The position numbers were made by a program, and so were the translations under genes. Of a stretch of DNA of 64,000 bases, positions 10,720-21,876 are shown in pieces. Each line of letters starts with the position of its first letter. Position 1 is the first letter of the stretch. The stretch is from Kalaharituber pfeilii (lineage: Eukaryota; Ascomycota; Pezizomycetes; Pezizales; Pezizaceae): NCBI GenBank assembly GCA_015179045.1, contig WHUZ01000009.1:434001-498000 (forward strand). The letters are read 5' to 3'. Below the pieces are notes generated by a model. It was not told the origin of the DNA, did no database searches, and saw nothing but the letters and a program-made list of their open reading frames with translations.

Positions 10720-13440
10720 TTTGAGGTTAAAGCTGAGGGCGGGGGAGGTCTGGCGTTTGCTTTGAACCTTCACAGACATACTAGTATCGGTTTTTTCCTA
10801 TACTTTTTTTTCTTAGTTTCTTAAACTATGAGGTATGATATATATGATTTGCATCGAAAGAATATGCTATATTTTTAATTTTTATGATTTACGGGAATGG
10901 GTGGGAAGGTGTATTTTGATGTTTAATGTAACATAATTTGACCTTTTCTTTACTTCTTTTGCTCTGTCCTTTTCTAATGCTTATTTAGCTAATTTCATCC
11001 ACACGTTAATGGCGCTTAAGTAATGAAATGATAGTAATCGATAAAGCAAACAAGATGATATGGACGTTGGTGTAAGAACAATATTACACTGCATTAATAT
11101 ATCAACTATCAGGATGCATCAAAAGTATAGACAACATCCTTAATTTGACCTGTATATATACTGTCTATCAAAGTTATGGCCCCAATATATAAGCTGCTTT
11201 TAGCAGCTAATATATGGTTATGGGAATATGATGATGGTATATAAATGTCATAGGGGTATGGGATCTATTCGCAGAAGCTGCCTACGCCGACAGCTACTCA
11301 GGGGAGGGAGGGTAGAACAGAGGTTGAACATTCCAGTTATATCCTCTGCATGCAGTTGCTTATAAGGTGACCGGTCATTCGCAACTTTAGACTGTCTTTT
11401 TACCACACTCTACCAGCTTACCAGTTTGAGGGTAAGTAATGCACGCGCAAACCAAGCAACCCTATGCCTAACCCACACATATTGAAACGCATTGCGAGGG
11501 ACACTTGTAAGGATAAACCTGCCCTTCGCCGTGCTGTCCAGCTCAGGAGGTGAGAGTAATTACCCTATCTCGCGCCCTTTGCCGTCCAGCCTACGATTTG
11601 GCAGTTATTGGGTCCCATCCCTCACCGTCCGGTGCATGAGTTGAGGGTAATGTAGTTGTCGCGGCAACCCATAAAGTCTCTTGAATAGCTAAAGGTGTAG
11701 GAAGGGTGATCTGTAGTAGTGCTCTAGGGTAAAGTTGAAGAATGATAGTTGATGTTTTTATCTGTCCTAATGCACTGGATATATCTGGCAAGATTTTTAC
11801 ATGGGGAGGAGGGAGGGAACAGCAGCAGCGGAACTCGCCGGCGGGTGATGGAATTCAGCCAGGAGCGCAATTTTTGTGAACATCAACGCATCTGTTGTTT
11901 CGTTGAGCTAACAATGACTATTGGTACCCCGCAATGACGTTCGAACTTTCAGGGGTCGAAGTCTACATCACATGGCCCAGGCATCATTGATATCTTCTTC
12001 AAACGCCGCCAGCATGTCTCTTCTTGGCTGCTCCTAGCAAAGTCTATAAGTGTTCGTATCCCGCACCTCTCTTCCGACATTGCTCTCTTTTTCTTTTGGC
12101 TTACTATACATCGTAGTCCGTTCCGCTTCTGAAACGACTGGCCGACGTCGCTCGGGATCTCATCGGAGACATCAATTCCTTTCCGCACCCCATCAACACA
12201 GCAAAATGTGACCCAATCTGCTTTTATAGACTCGGCATCCACCCTGATCTCACTGGAGGTGACGGCACGGACACCCTTACCGTCTCCAAGAAGTCAAAAT
12301 AAAAATCGCAAATTCCCTTCCTCTCGCCAATTGACCATGTTCGGCCCGTTGAAGCCCATCCACATGAAGATATAGCGTAGGCCAGGTCACTGGCAGCGCT
12401 AAAATCATCCTTTGAACTGCTCTTCAGAAATCAGGGCATCTTCAGACTGATATGCCATCTTGTAACGGCGTAAGCACAACAGGTTGCCGGTCTACAGAGG
12501 AGGGTCCGCTCCCAACGACAGACTCCGCGCAAACCCTCACCATGGCCCTGGTGGTTACAGCAGCGAAGCCCAACCTTAAGAGATTCCCCTTGAAAGGAAG
12601 GGAAATTGCCATTCTAACCAAAAATGAGAAGTGGGCCCAAATCACCCTTCATAAACGATTCTTCGACCAAGAGGACCTCTGTTTGGCCCTCGCAAACACC
12701 TAGCAGTGAACCGTCTTGAAAAGCGAAATCCATACCAAGCGCTCATATCGCAGGGCGCAAAATCAATCAATGCCGCTTTTCGAGCCCAGCGGCGTCAAAA
12801 TCGAATAGTTGAAAGCCGGTGCTGGACCAGCATCGGTCATCTCACTCCGCATCAAACCTCCATTTGCCACTGCCTTTACCATGTTTGATGACTCCTCTCT
12901 CGCTTCCTGCATAGCTCTCCAACGTGTACTTACTTCATAACCAAAGCAGACTCGCCGTTCCACAGTCCGACTTCGGACAGACCCATAATATCATAGCCCA
13001 CAGTATCATGCCATGCGGTGAGATGGGTGCCTGGAAAGGAGAATCCAGCTGACGGACTCACCAGAAGTACTCACAGGTCAGAACTTCACTTTGTATAAGC
13101 AGCGACTTCATATGACATCTTCGAAGGAATTGACCTCATGGACGAGCTCGACCTCGTCCAAAAACTCCAAGAGCTAGAAAGAACGATAGCGGCGTGGAAT
13201 GTGACTATACTTTTGCGCATTCCTTGACAGGACACTCAAGGCAATTTCAAGCATCCGAGATTTCACGAGGAACAATGATAGCCACCATTCCCGAAGCGTT
13301 CCCCCCTTCACACATGCTTCCGACCATCCAAAATGCTATTCTGGTTTAAGCAATGATTCGGAGGCTACCGCCCTACGGCCGAAGGGCACTTGCCCAAGGG
13401 CGAGAATATCTTCCACAAGGTCTCATACGTCGAGTACCGC
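10720..13440. other. gene-poor stretch, probably decayed repeat DNA
   Basis: 10.7-11.25 kb is strongly AT-rich with many stops on both strands. 11.3-13.4 kb is of mixed composition with short overlapping frames on both strands (11949-12242, 12442-12888) and no recognisable domain. The stretch leads into a gypsy reverse-transcriptase relic, so part may be retroelement internal sequence decayed past recognition. Confidence 0.4.
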
Positions 13441-13917
13441 TGTCTTGCCACCGACCCCAGGACGGCACGAGAATCGGATGAATCGGAATATGGCGGAGAA
13501 TGAAGATAATGCCAGGATGAATTTTTCTGGAAGCTGGAGGATTGCTAATGGACTCGCAATGGCGGAGATTGGAAAACTTCAAAGCTTCGTTGTGTCGAAC
13601 TCTACCCAGAATGATCTTACAGAAACTCCACAAGATTCTGTTGGCTTTGCCAATTCGTTTACCACGTTCGATGACTCCCCTTTGTTTCTGTACGCCTCTC
13701 CCAACCTGCATCTAAGCACGCTGTGCCCTCAAAATCACTCTCCAAATACGACAGGCTCAGCAGCCCCTACCCTTACACCGAGGCCGAGGTGGTTTGGAGA
13801 GGTGATTTGGCAATGGACAAGTAAGGAGACAATTTCCTATCGTGGAAAGAGGGACCCGACGAGGTCAACTCATGTGGTTCATGTATTAAAAGAGGATTCT
13901 CAGAGAAGAATAGAAAG

Positions 13918-14139
13918 ACGGCTTCTCAAAGACGCCATACTTACAGATGCCACGATTTCTGGACAATTTTTGGACATCAGAGAACCATATTACCAGTTCA
14001 GTATCAGTGCAGGCGGCGAGTGGAAAAGAGTTTTCAGAACTCGCTATGGCAACTTCGATTACATGGTTTTGCCATTCAGTTTCACCAACGCCTCAGCACT
14101 TTCCAAGCCTAAGTTCCCCTCCTTTGTTCCGGCCAGTTA
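13918..14139 (+). pseudogene. Ty3/gypsy reverse transcriptase fragment
   Basis: Within the open frame 13445-14140 the C-terminal part reads FLDIREPYYQFSISAGGEWK then RVFRTRYGNFDYMVLPFSFT. This is the Ty3/gypsy RT signature (normally DLRxAYYQIxIxxGDEWKTAFRTRYGxFEYxVMPFGLTNAP). The match stops abruptly after about 55 residues; the catalytic YxDD block is not found downstream, so only a small RT piece remains. The upstream part of the frame has no recognisable domain. Confidence 0.7.
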
Positions 14140-14140
14140 G

Positions 14141-15390
14141 ATTGCTTCATCCCCTATTTTGTCTCCCCTTGCTACACCATTCGTCTTCGCATTAGTCGCG
14201 TTTCTGGTTCCGCTTCTGGTTCTGCTATTTCTGCGTCTGGATCTCTGTGTTCGCTACTGTTGCTGGAAGCTGCGGAGGACTTTTCGAAGGAAATGGATGA
14301 GGAAAAGCATTTGGATTTGGCTAATCTTGGAAGGGTTTGTGTCTTCTACTGTTTTCCATGTTCTCTAGGTGACACTGACGTCATCAGACACAATGGGACG
14401 TGCGCCGATCCCCATCCTTCTCCCACGTGGTGATGCAAGGTGCCGTGTGCGACACACCCGCATCCAGTCATTGCCCACAGCGACTCTCCAGCCCGCACGC
14501 TCCCTGGGAGTGAAGAACACTGGGACTGAATAAAAACAAGATTTAACGTAGAGGTGGAAAACACAGACAAATCTGAGTCTCGTAAGCAGCAACCTTTACC
14601 ACTTCCAACGATTTCGCAGTTCTGCTCCCTGTACAACTCTCACAGCCTGTATTTAACCCCATAGTCAAAGTTTTGCTTCGGCAGATCCACAGTCCTCCAG
14701 TCAAATTCTTGCGGATCTACAGTGTGATAGCCCACAGATCATGCTACCCTGCCCCACTAACCAACCCCTCAAAACCCAGGCTCAAGGTCAAAAATCACCA
14801 AGTGGTCGCCTCGGACATCGCCTCGGAAACTGGTGTCAGGATTGAGGATTAAAAAGACGAGGAGCAGTAAAGACGGGTAGCCCTTCACCTGCTCAGGCGT
14901 CATGAGTGCTGCCGCTACCAATTGGACAAGGATTACTGGGAGGAGGGCAATATATTACTGATTCTAGATGCTGATGCTCAGGGTCACCGTTCATACTTCC
15001 CACGGCCTCCTCGAATATCCACAGCCCTCTGCCATTGCCTCTGTTTCCCGGTTTCCCGTGCCTTTCATTGCAAAGACTGGTACCGATGAAGAAACTCCTA
15101 AGCTCGAAGGCAACAAGGGGTGCGTCCCTACTTCAATGAGGGGCCAGACCAGCATCTGGGATGCCCTGGCAGCGGTTTGGGAGGTGGATGCAAGTGGCAA
15201 AAAGACCAGCCCGTTGTGTAGACGGTGGCTCTGCGAAGGGCGAACTCCCTCGTCCTCGTGGAAAATATCATATTTTCCGCTATTCTCAGTCCATGGAGTT
15301 GTGGTGGAGGATGCCAGCAAGAGGGTTAGGTGGCACATGCGATGAAAAGGTGCCGGGGGTGGCTGGAAATTCGCAAACGAAAGACTTGAG
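14141..15390. other. no gene recognised
   Basis: Overlapping open frames occur on both strands (14346-14636, 14968-15345, 14991-15449) without a recognisable domain. No RNA gene was seen. Probably decayed repeat DNA between two gypsy fragments. Confidence 0.4.
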
Positions 15391-15735
15391 CCAGACCGGA
15401 ATATGTCACCGCGAAACTCGAGTAGAACAAAAAAAAAATTAATCACCATGACAGCCTTTCCTATCGAAATTTGACAATTTAAAACTCTTTTAACTCTTTC
15501 AAAATCACAATAACTGATTTGAATTACTTCTCACGAAACAAAGACTATGGCTTCAGTATGCAGGCCAGACCGGAATATATCGCCATGAAACTCGAGTAAT
15601 AAAAAAATCAATCACCATCATGATGACAGCCTCTCCTATCAAAATTTGACAATTTAGAACTCTTTTTACTCTTTCAAAAACACAATAATCGACTTTAGTT
15701 TTCACGAAACAGACACTATGACTTCAATACTCAGA
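15391..15735. repeat. Two-copy 174-bp direct tandem repeat
   Basis: Copy 1 (15391-15564) and copy 2 (15565-15735) both begin CCAGACCGGAATAT, contain TTTGACAATTTAAAACTC or a close variant, and end with a CACGAAACA...GACTATG segment. They differ by scattered substitutions and small indels, so the duplication is old. It lies just upstream of gypsy gag and could be LTR or leader sequence. Confidence 0.75.
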
Positions 15736-15954
15736 TGACCCCTTTCTTGAAGCTATCAAAGCAAAGTTGAACGGAAATGCAAACCTGTTCCTCCCCTGAA
15801 CAACACAAGTTGATGTACACCGTGGGGCGACTTGAAGGAAAAGCCCTGCTACCACTACTACCACGATCAATAGCAAAAGAATACTGGCAGGAAAACTTCT
15901 TTACACCCTACAATTGTCACTGTTATGAGAACCCGACCACTCTCACCGATGAAC

Positions 15955-16385
15955 GGCACCCCCGGAGATTTTAGTACCTTTATCTTCGCTGCCCATAGCA
16001 GCGGAATGATCTCGGCTTTACAAGGAACCCAGGCCAGCTTTAACATCCCCGATCATAGTACAACCAAAACCGCGGAAGTTCTGTGGGATTACTATTACCA
16101 GGGTTTCCATTACTGCTTACAGCAGAAGCTCACCGCCATATCCTCCCAGACAATTACGCAGAACGGCGCCCAAATCTAGGAATGATCTCGAGCCCCTAAG
16201 GTCGCCGACCCAGCCCCATTCGACGGAACTAGGGAAAAATTCAAGGACTTCGTCACTTAACTACACCTTGTCTTTAACGCCGATCCTACCCGGTATGACA
16301 CAGACACTAAGAAACTCACATACGCCGCATCTTACCTATCCGGGAACGCCAGACAGTGGTTCCAGCCACACTTCAATGATACAAC
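15955..16385 (+). pseudogene. Ty3/gypsy gag fragment
   Basis: The frames give FNIPDHSTTKTAEVLWDYYY, QGFHYCLQQKLTAIS, then after a stop VADPAPFDGTREKFKDFV and, after another stop, SYLSGNARQWFQPHF. FDGTREKFKDF and GNARQWFQPH are hallmark fungal gypsy Gag stretches. At least two stops interrupt it. The same Gag region is found again at 55898-56131. At 16386 the sequence changes abruptly to copia RNase H, so this is a chimaeric junction. Confidence 0.8.
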
Positions 16386-16598
16386 GGCTGTGGCTGTTTC
16401 CATAGCTGAAGCTGAGTACATGGCACTGTTATTAACTGCTCGTCTACGGAGGTGTGGCAGAAAAGTAATTTCCACCTTCCGTTTTTGGAATAGCGTAGCT
16501 TGGCGCATATGCACACGAAATATGCATTACTATGCATAACAAGCTGGTCAACCCCGCATTCAACCCCACATTATAGCTTAAGCACTCTTGTTCTCCAG

Positions 16599-16811
16599 CT
16601 CTCCTTCGCCAGCTCTCCTTCGCTGGCTCTCCTTCACCAGCTCTCCTTCGCTGGCTCTCCTTCACCAGCTCTCCTTTGCCAGCTCTCCTTCGCCGGCTCT
16701 CCTTCGCCGGCTCTCCTTCGCCGGCTCTCCTTCGCCAGCTCTCCTTCGCTGGCTCTCCTTCGCCAGCTCTCCTACGCTGGCTCTCCGCCAGCTCTCCTTC
16801 GCCAGCTCTCG
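16599..16811. repeat. 14-bp minisatellite (CTCTCCTTCGCCAG)
   Basis: About 15 consecutive units of CTCTCCTTCGCCAG or variants (CGCTGG, CACCAG) with 14-bp period; one unit near the end is shortened. Adjacent CCAG/CTGG variants make it partly palindromic. It lies in the transposase 5' leader, about 100 bp before the start codon. It creates chance long frames of Ser/Pro/Ala/Leu that are not part of the transposase. Confidence 0.9.
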
Positions 16812-16910
16812 TTTTCTAGCTGCATTCTCCTACTGTGTTCTCCAACTCTTGTTCTCTATCTCTCATTCTTAAGCTCCTGTTTTTCAGTTTTCATTATTCA
16901 GCTTATTAAG

Positions 16911-19205
16911 ATGTTTGATATTGTAACTAGAGCTCAAGCAGTGATTTTGAAGGCAGTAGGAGAGTGTCTTGTTGAGATTCAGCGGCAAACTGGAATTACC
17001 TCTCGACAGGTTACCAATCTTTATAATAAAGCACTTGAACGAGGCTGGTATCCTGGAACCCCTCTCTCTTCATTTCATGTTATTGATACCCCACGCTCTG
17101 GAAGGCGTAAAAAAATTACACCTGAGGTGGAACAAAAACTGATTGAGGCTATCAAGTATGATCGTTATGGTCGGGAAAAGTCAGTTCGTTCACTAGCTGT
17201 TCAATTTAATATATCTCGCTATAGCGCATGGAAGGTACTACGAAAACATGGATTCAGAAAAACCAAACCTACACGAAAGCCTGGCTTGACAAAAGAAATG
17301 AGAGAAGCACGTTATCAGTTTGCTTTACGATATCAGCATTGGACTCTTGAGGATTGGAAACGAGTGGTTTGGACAGATGAAACTTCAGTGGTATTAGGGC
17401 ATAGAAGAGGAAATTATAGGGTAAGTTGCTACTATATTTATATCTAAGCAAAATAACTAACAAAATTCTTAAAGGTATGGAGACAGCCACATGAAGTCTG
17501 CATTAAATCCTGTGTTCGAGAGCGGTGGAAAGGATACTCTGAGTTCATGTTCTGGGGATGCTTCACATATGACTTTAAAGGACCTTGTCATATCTGGAAA
17601 CCAGAAACCAAAAAGGAAAAGCAACGGGCAGAAAAAGAAGTGAATCTGATTAATACTGCTATTGAGGAAGAGTGCAAGACACAGTGGGAACTCAATACTA
17701 TGATGAGAAGAATGGGACTTCGGAATACAGGTAAGTGTGTGGAGATTTCTTCTACTCTTACAGCAGCCGTTTTGGCAGGCATTTTGCAGTCGATTTTTGC
17801 ACCCGAGTTGGCAGCTGTTTTTTCACTCGAATTTTGCACCCGAGTTGGCAGCTTTTTTTTTGCACACGGGTTGGCAGCTGTTTGTGCACCCGGGTTGGCA
17901 GCTGTTTTTTCATTGGATTTTTGCAGCTGTTTTGCACCCGGGCTTGCACCCGGGTTGGCAGCTTTTTTTTGCACGCGGGTTGGCAGCTGTTTTTTCATTC
18001 GATTTTTGCAGCTGTTTTGCACCCGGGCTTGCACCCGGGTTGGCAGCTTTTTTTTGCACGCGGGTTGGCAGCTGTTTGTGCACCCGGGTTGGCAGCTGTT
18101 TTTTCATTCGATTTTTGCAGCTGTTTTGCACCCGGGCTTGCACCCGGGTTGGCAGCTTTTTTTTGCACGCGGGTTGGCAGCTGTTTGTGCACCCGGGTTG
18201 GCAGCTGTTTTTTCATTCGATTTTTGCAGCTGTTTTGCACCCGGGCTTGCACCCGGGTAGGCAGCTTTTTTGCACGCGGGTTGGCAGCTGTTTTTTCAGT
18301 CGAATTTTGCACCCGGTAATAGCTTCTACTAACTCTGCAGCTGCTTCTAGGTGGGAGAAAGCCAACCTGGAAATTTAATGTGAAGAACGGAGCTTTTTCT
18401 AGAGAGGAAAGCAAAGGTGGAGTTGATTGGTATAGATACTTAAACGAAATTCTTCTTACCAAACTTCTTCCATTTGCTGAAGCTGCCAAATGCTTTATTC
18501 CAAATATTACTGTCATGGAAGATAAGGCTCCTTCTCATGCTTCCAAACGTCAACGAGTTTACTTCGATGTCTCAGAAATTGAACGTTTCATTTGGCCTGG
18601 CAACTCTCCAGACTTGAATATGATTGAACCATGTTGGGCTTATATGAAGCAAGCAACAACTAAGAAGGGTCCTTTAACTTGCCGTCTTACTGCTGAAAAA
18701 GTGTGGCTTAAGGTATATTATATACAATATAATGTTCAATACTATTAGTAGCTAATTTTGATATCTATACTAGGCTTGGAAGGATCTTGAACAATGGAGA
18801 ATTCAATCATGGATTGAGCGAATTCCTCGTCATATTCAAGAAGTGATTAAACTTGAAGTAGGTAATGAATATAAGGAAGGGAGGACAGGAAAACGTCAAT
18901 CTGATAAATTACGGAAGTCAGATATCAGAAAAAAAATCAAAAAAATTCGTCAAGTTTGCCAGCAAGCATATACTACCTTTAAGCAAATGACGAAAGATCT
19001 TCCAGAATCCTATATAGATTATTTTACTTCTCTTTTTACTGGTTCTCTCTGGGTAGATGTTGAAGAAGTTGAAGAAGTTGATGCTGATCAATGGAATGAA
19101 GATGAGTTAGAGCAGGAGCAGGAACAAGAGTCTGGTGAAGAGCAAAGGGAAGGACGGAAAGGAAAACGCAGATCCAGAAAAGGGAAAAAAAAAAAAAGGT
19201 ACTAA
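16911..19205 (+). CDS. Tc1/mariner DD34E transposase, four exons
   Basis: Exons 16911-17420, 17475-17730, 18351-18712 and 18774-19205 join in frame to 519 aa with no stop; introns are 54, 620 and 61 nt with GTAAGT or GTATAT donors and AG acceptors. Residues about 1-120 carry paired helix-turn-helix modules (for example SLAVQFNISRYSAWKVLRKH). The catalytic triad is visible: Asp156 in VVWTDETS, Asp313 in VMEDKAPSH, Glu348 in GNSPDLNMIEPCW, giving a DD34E spacing. The start ATG follows TTAAG and begins MFDIVTRAQAVILKAVGE. The C-terminal 60 residues are Glu/Lys-rich. An A13 run at 19185-19197 ends the frame early: read with A12 it would continue about 37 residues through an AT-hook-like KRGRPPGPPK. 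The gap between the first two Asp (about 156 residues) is long for the family. Role: nuclear cut-and-paste of this element. Confidence 0.85.
17785..18317. repeat. Intronic minisatellite in the transposase gene
   Basis: The motif GCACCCGGGTTGGCAGCT and close variants (GCACGCGGG, GCACCCGAG) recur about 17 times, interspersed with T-runs and TTTCATTCGATTTTTGCAGC. The double motif GCACCCGGGCTTGCACCCGG occurs at 17934, 18019, 18128 and 18237; the last two intervals are exactly 109 bp, showing a higher-order unit. The array fills most of the 620-nt intron 17731-18350. Long open frames on both strands across it are repeat artefacts. Confidence 0.9.
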
Positions 19206-19950
19206 AGAGGGAAGAGTAACTAAACGTGGAAGACCTCCAGGACCACCTAAATTCAATGTTCGTTTTCTTCCTATTAATGAGATTGTATATAAACACTCAA
19301 AATAAATCTACTATATTTCACTGAATTCAAATCCTTCAATACAACTTATAGTCAGCAGGTCAAACTCAAACTCATTGCGTCTGTCAATAAATATACTAAC
19401 TGTATATAATATGCGTGCGCATGCGTCATATGCATCATATACCGCATATGCACATATGCATTGTATTTTATGCATAATATGTTGCATATGCGCCAAGTTG
19501 CGCTTTTCCGAAAACGGAAGGTGGAAATTACTTTTCTGCCACACCTCCGTACCTCTCTGGTATATCCATGGCTTCAACAACTACAGCTTGGTACCAGTCC
19601 ATATCTACTATGACAACAGCGCAGGTATCAACCTCGCTAAAAATCCAATTTCATTTCAACGGACTAAGCACATTGATATGCATTACCACTTTGTCCGTGA
19701 AATACTAATCCTTTTGTCCCCCATCTATCTTCGTCAGTTTTTATCCAATTCTTCATTCTGAAAGCGGGAGTCGATTCGGCGTCCTGATTCACATGGGAAA
19801 CCACAGACCAGTGAATGTGTGAGAACGTTGAGCTGCGATCGACGCAGTTTCATTTTCATGGGAGCAAACGATGAGGTCACAACCTGTACATGGTTATCTT
19901 AATTACTGCTTACGCCTGTACTCGCGCCTAAATACGCTAAGCATACTTCT

Positions 19951-20540
19951 AGCTATGACAGCTGAACAAGATTGGGACATTGACCGGTGGGATGTGGTAA
20001 CCGCATTCCTGAACCTAATCCTCGATGAAGAAGTATATACGGCACAGCCTGAAGGGTTTGCCAGTGGAAGTGGTGTTCATCTACTCCAAAAAGCTTTATA
20101 CGGATTGAAGCAGGCATCAAGAGCATGGTATTCGGATATCGATGCATATCTTATATCCATTAGCTTTACCCAGTCCTCTAAAGATGCTAACCTATACATT
20201 TTGGGCAATGAAAAGGATTTACTTTTACTATGAGAATGACATCCTCATATTTGCTCCCAGAAATAGTACAGCGAGTACTCGCGTCAAAGACCAACCTCAA
20301 AAGAAATACAAGATGACGCACCTCGGACCATCATGTATGTTTATCGGCCTCGAGATTACTCGTGATCGCACCAAACGTACCATACACCTCCACCAGAGCA
20401 GATATATTGCCTCCATACTTGGACATTTCAGCATGCAAAACTGCAAAGGATTATCAACACCTATGGAGGCCGATGTCTGTCTATCCAGCACTACAAATTC
20501 TGCAATTTCAGGCCCTGAGGATATCCGCACCTACCAGTAA
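19951..20540 (+). pseudogene. Ty1/copia reverse transcriptase fragment
   Basis: Reads DWDIDRWDVVTAFLNLILDE, YTAQPEGFASGSGVHLLQKA, LYGLKQASRAWY and, past a stop at about 20232 and a frame change, ENDILIFAP and YKMTHLGPSCMFIGLEI. These are the RVT_2 motifs of copia RT in correct order (DVxTAFLxxxLxEEVYxxQPEGF, LYGLKQxxRxWY, xxDDI, DLGxxxxFLGxEI). The catalytic YxDD is changed to YENDI. It follows, rather than precedes, an RNase H piece, so this is a rearranged relic. Confidence 0.85.
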
Positions 20541-20669
20541 CTCAATTCTGCCACGCGCTAAGTACTTTATTCCCTGGCGCCAGCGAAATCCCTCTATTCG
20601 CTATCTCTGGGGTTCTGACAGTCACAAGTAGGGCCTAATCTCTATATTCACTGTGATCTTTCTATTCCG

Positions 20670-21022
20670 CTTTTTGTTATTGTCTTCGTTGATGAAATTT
20701 TGATGGTAAGGCCCGGCATGCTCAAGATCAATTGGTTGAAGAGTGTACTACGTTTGATATAATACGATGGATCTGGGACCAGTACAGCAGTTCTTAGGCT
20801 GCGAAATATCACCAAACTGGTGCTCACGAATACCACCGGTGGCTATATATTGAAACTCCGGAATGTGCCATATGTTCCTGATCTTGGATACAATCTAGCC
20901 TTAATCGGAAATGTATGAAAGCTCAATGCAAGCTTTTATTCGATAAGATGTTTGCGAGATTGACAAAAAGGATAAATCGGTCCTTGCAACCGCTGTATAA
21001 AAGAATGGAATGTTCGAACTTC
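20670..21022 (+). pseudogene. Copia mosaic: RT piece joined to protease/pre-integrase piece
   Basis: 20680-20815 gives FVDEILMV and LGPVQQFLGCEI (copia RT). From about 20816 the sequence switches to TTGGYILKLRNVPYVPDLGY (the segment after the copia protease) and then DKSVLATAVKRNGMFELL, the GAG-pre-integrase segment. In an intact copia the protease precedes RT by more than 1.5 kb, so this is a rearrangement junction. Several frameshifts and stops. Confidence 0.65.
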
Positions 21023-21322
21023 TAGCAACTGCCTTCCATCCTTCGCATGCCGCAATATCAAGATTGATATCACCCCCCCGTGTCTTCAGTCATTATGTCA
21101 GCTCAGTCTACAGATATTTCAATATTTTCAAGATCTCGAGTGGATGTACTCCAAGACTCAACAACGAAAATTTAGCAACTGCCTTCCATCCTTCGCATGC
21201 CGCAATATCAAGATTGATATCGCCCCCCCGTGTCTTCAGTCATTATGTCAGCTCAGTCTACAGATATTTCAATATTTTCAAGATCTCGAGTGGATGTACT
21301 CCAAGACTCAACAACGAAAATT
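21023..21322. repeat. 150-bp tandem duplication, two copies
   Basis: 21023-21172 and 21173-21322 are repeats of exactly 150 bp starting TAGCAACTGCCTTCCATCCT. I see only about two differences (for example ATCACCCCC against ATCGCCCCC). Because the period is divisible by three, open frames cross both copies and give two identical 50-residue blocks. The near-identity points to a recent duplication within copia-derived sequence. Confidence 0.92.
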
Positions 21323-21876
21323 GCGCTCAATGGAGTCAAAACATGCGGTTAAACAATACTAGTGATACTACAGGTTTATCTCAGGAAGAAGGAATTTCAA
21401 ATTCTGAGCAATTAAATTCAAAACGGAAGCGGGAAACTTGGGGAAAAGGCAAGGGTAAAGAACGGGAGATAAAAAATATAAAACTAGTGAAGCTTAAAAG
21501 ACCTACACTGCTGGAAGCTTGCCACTGGAAAGGAAACCCACCCTGAACCGACAGAAAGCAGGGCCCATCGAACTTACGAATTTTCTACTTTTGTTACCGA
21601 ACACTTACAACAGACGCCAGAACCAGAGCCAAGGAAACTAAGGAGTTCAGTAGTATTCAGAGTTTTAGTACCACAAGTCAATTCTAGAGTTCCTCAATTT
21701 TTTTTTTAAGAATATTGATATTTGAGTCCCTGGAGACATAATAAGAAAAAAGATTTCGTTCCATTCTGCCTTTTTTGATTGTGATCAAGTTCCTTTAAAT
21801 TGACAGTGTTGTACCGATCAATCGATAGCACCAGACGAATATGTATTTGCGATAATACACATAAATAGAAAGATAT

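Larger units (their letters stand above)
16447..19549 (+). mobile_element. Tc1/mariner element, 3.1 kb, TA target duplication
   Basis: TA dinucleotides (16445-16446 and 19550-19551) flank inverted termini starting CGGAGGTGTGGCAGAAAAGT. The two ends match over about 65 bp with only a few differences (through TTCCACCTTCCGTTTT and GCGCATATGC). Inside lie a 14-bp minisatellite, a four-exon transposase gene, and an intronic minisatellite. Element size is larger than usual for the family, mostly from the repeats. Subterminal ATGCATAT-rich sequence could be transposase-binding or simply palindromic. Confidence 0.92.
16386..19757 (+). pseudogene. Ty1/copia RNase H fragment split by the Tc1/mariner element
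   Basis: The left piece (16386-16446) reads AVSIAEAEYMALLLTAR, the copia RNase H motif. The right piece (19550-19757) reads VPVHIYYDNSAGINLAKNP then RTKHIDMHYHFVRE. Ignoring the transposon and one copy of the TA, the two pieces are in one continuous frame across the junction. The fragment lacks the N-terminal RNase H catalytic Asp region and ends in non-homologous sequence, so the copia piece was already a fragment when or after the insertion happened. Confidence 0.85.

Noticed and set aside
16500..17447. 315-residue frame starting at 16500 as the transposase N-terminus
   Set aside because: The first 137 residues are translated 14-bp minisatellite. The ATG at 16911 gives a normal transposase start.
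17737..18516. Open frames of up to 237 codons over the intronic minisatellite, on both strands
   Set aside because: Purely repeat-driven. The flanking transposase exons join in frame when this stretch is removed as an intron with GT/AG ends.
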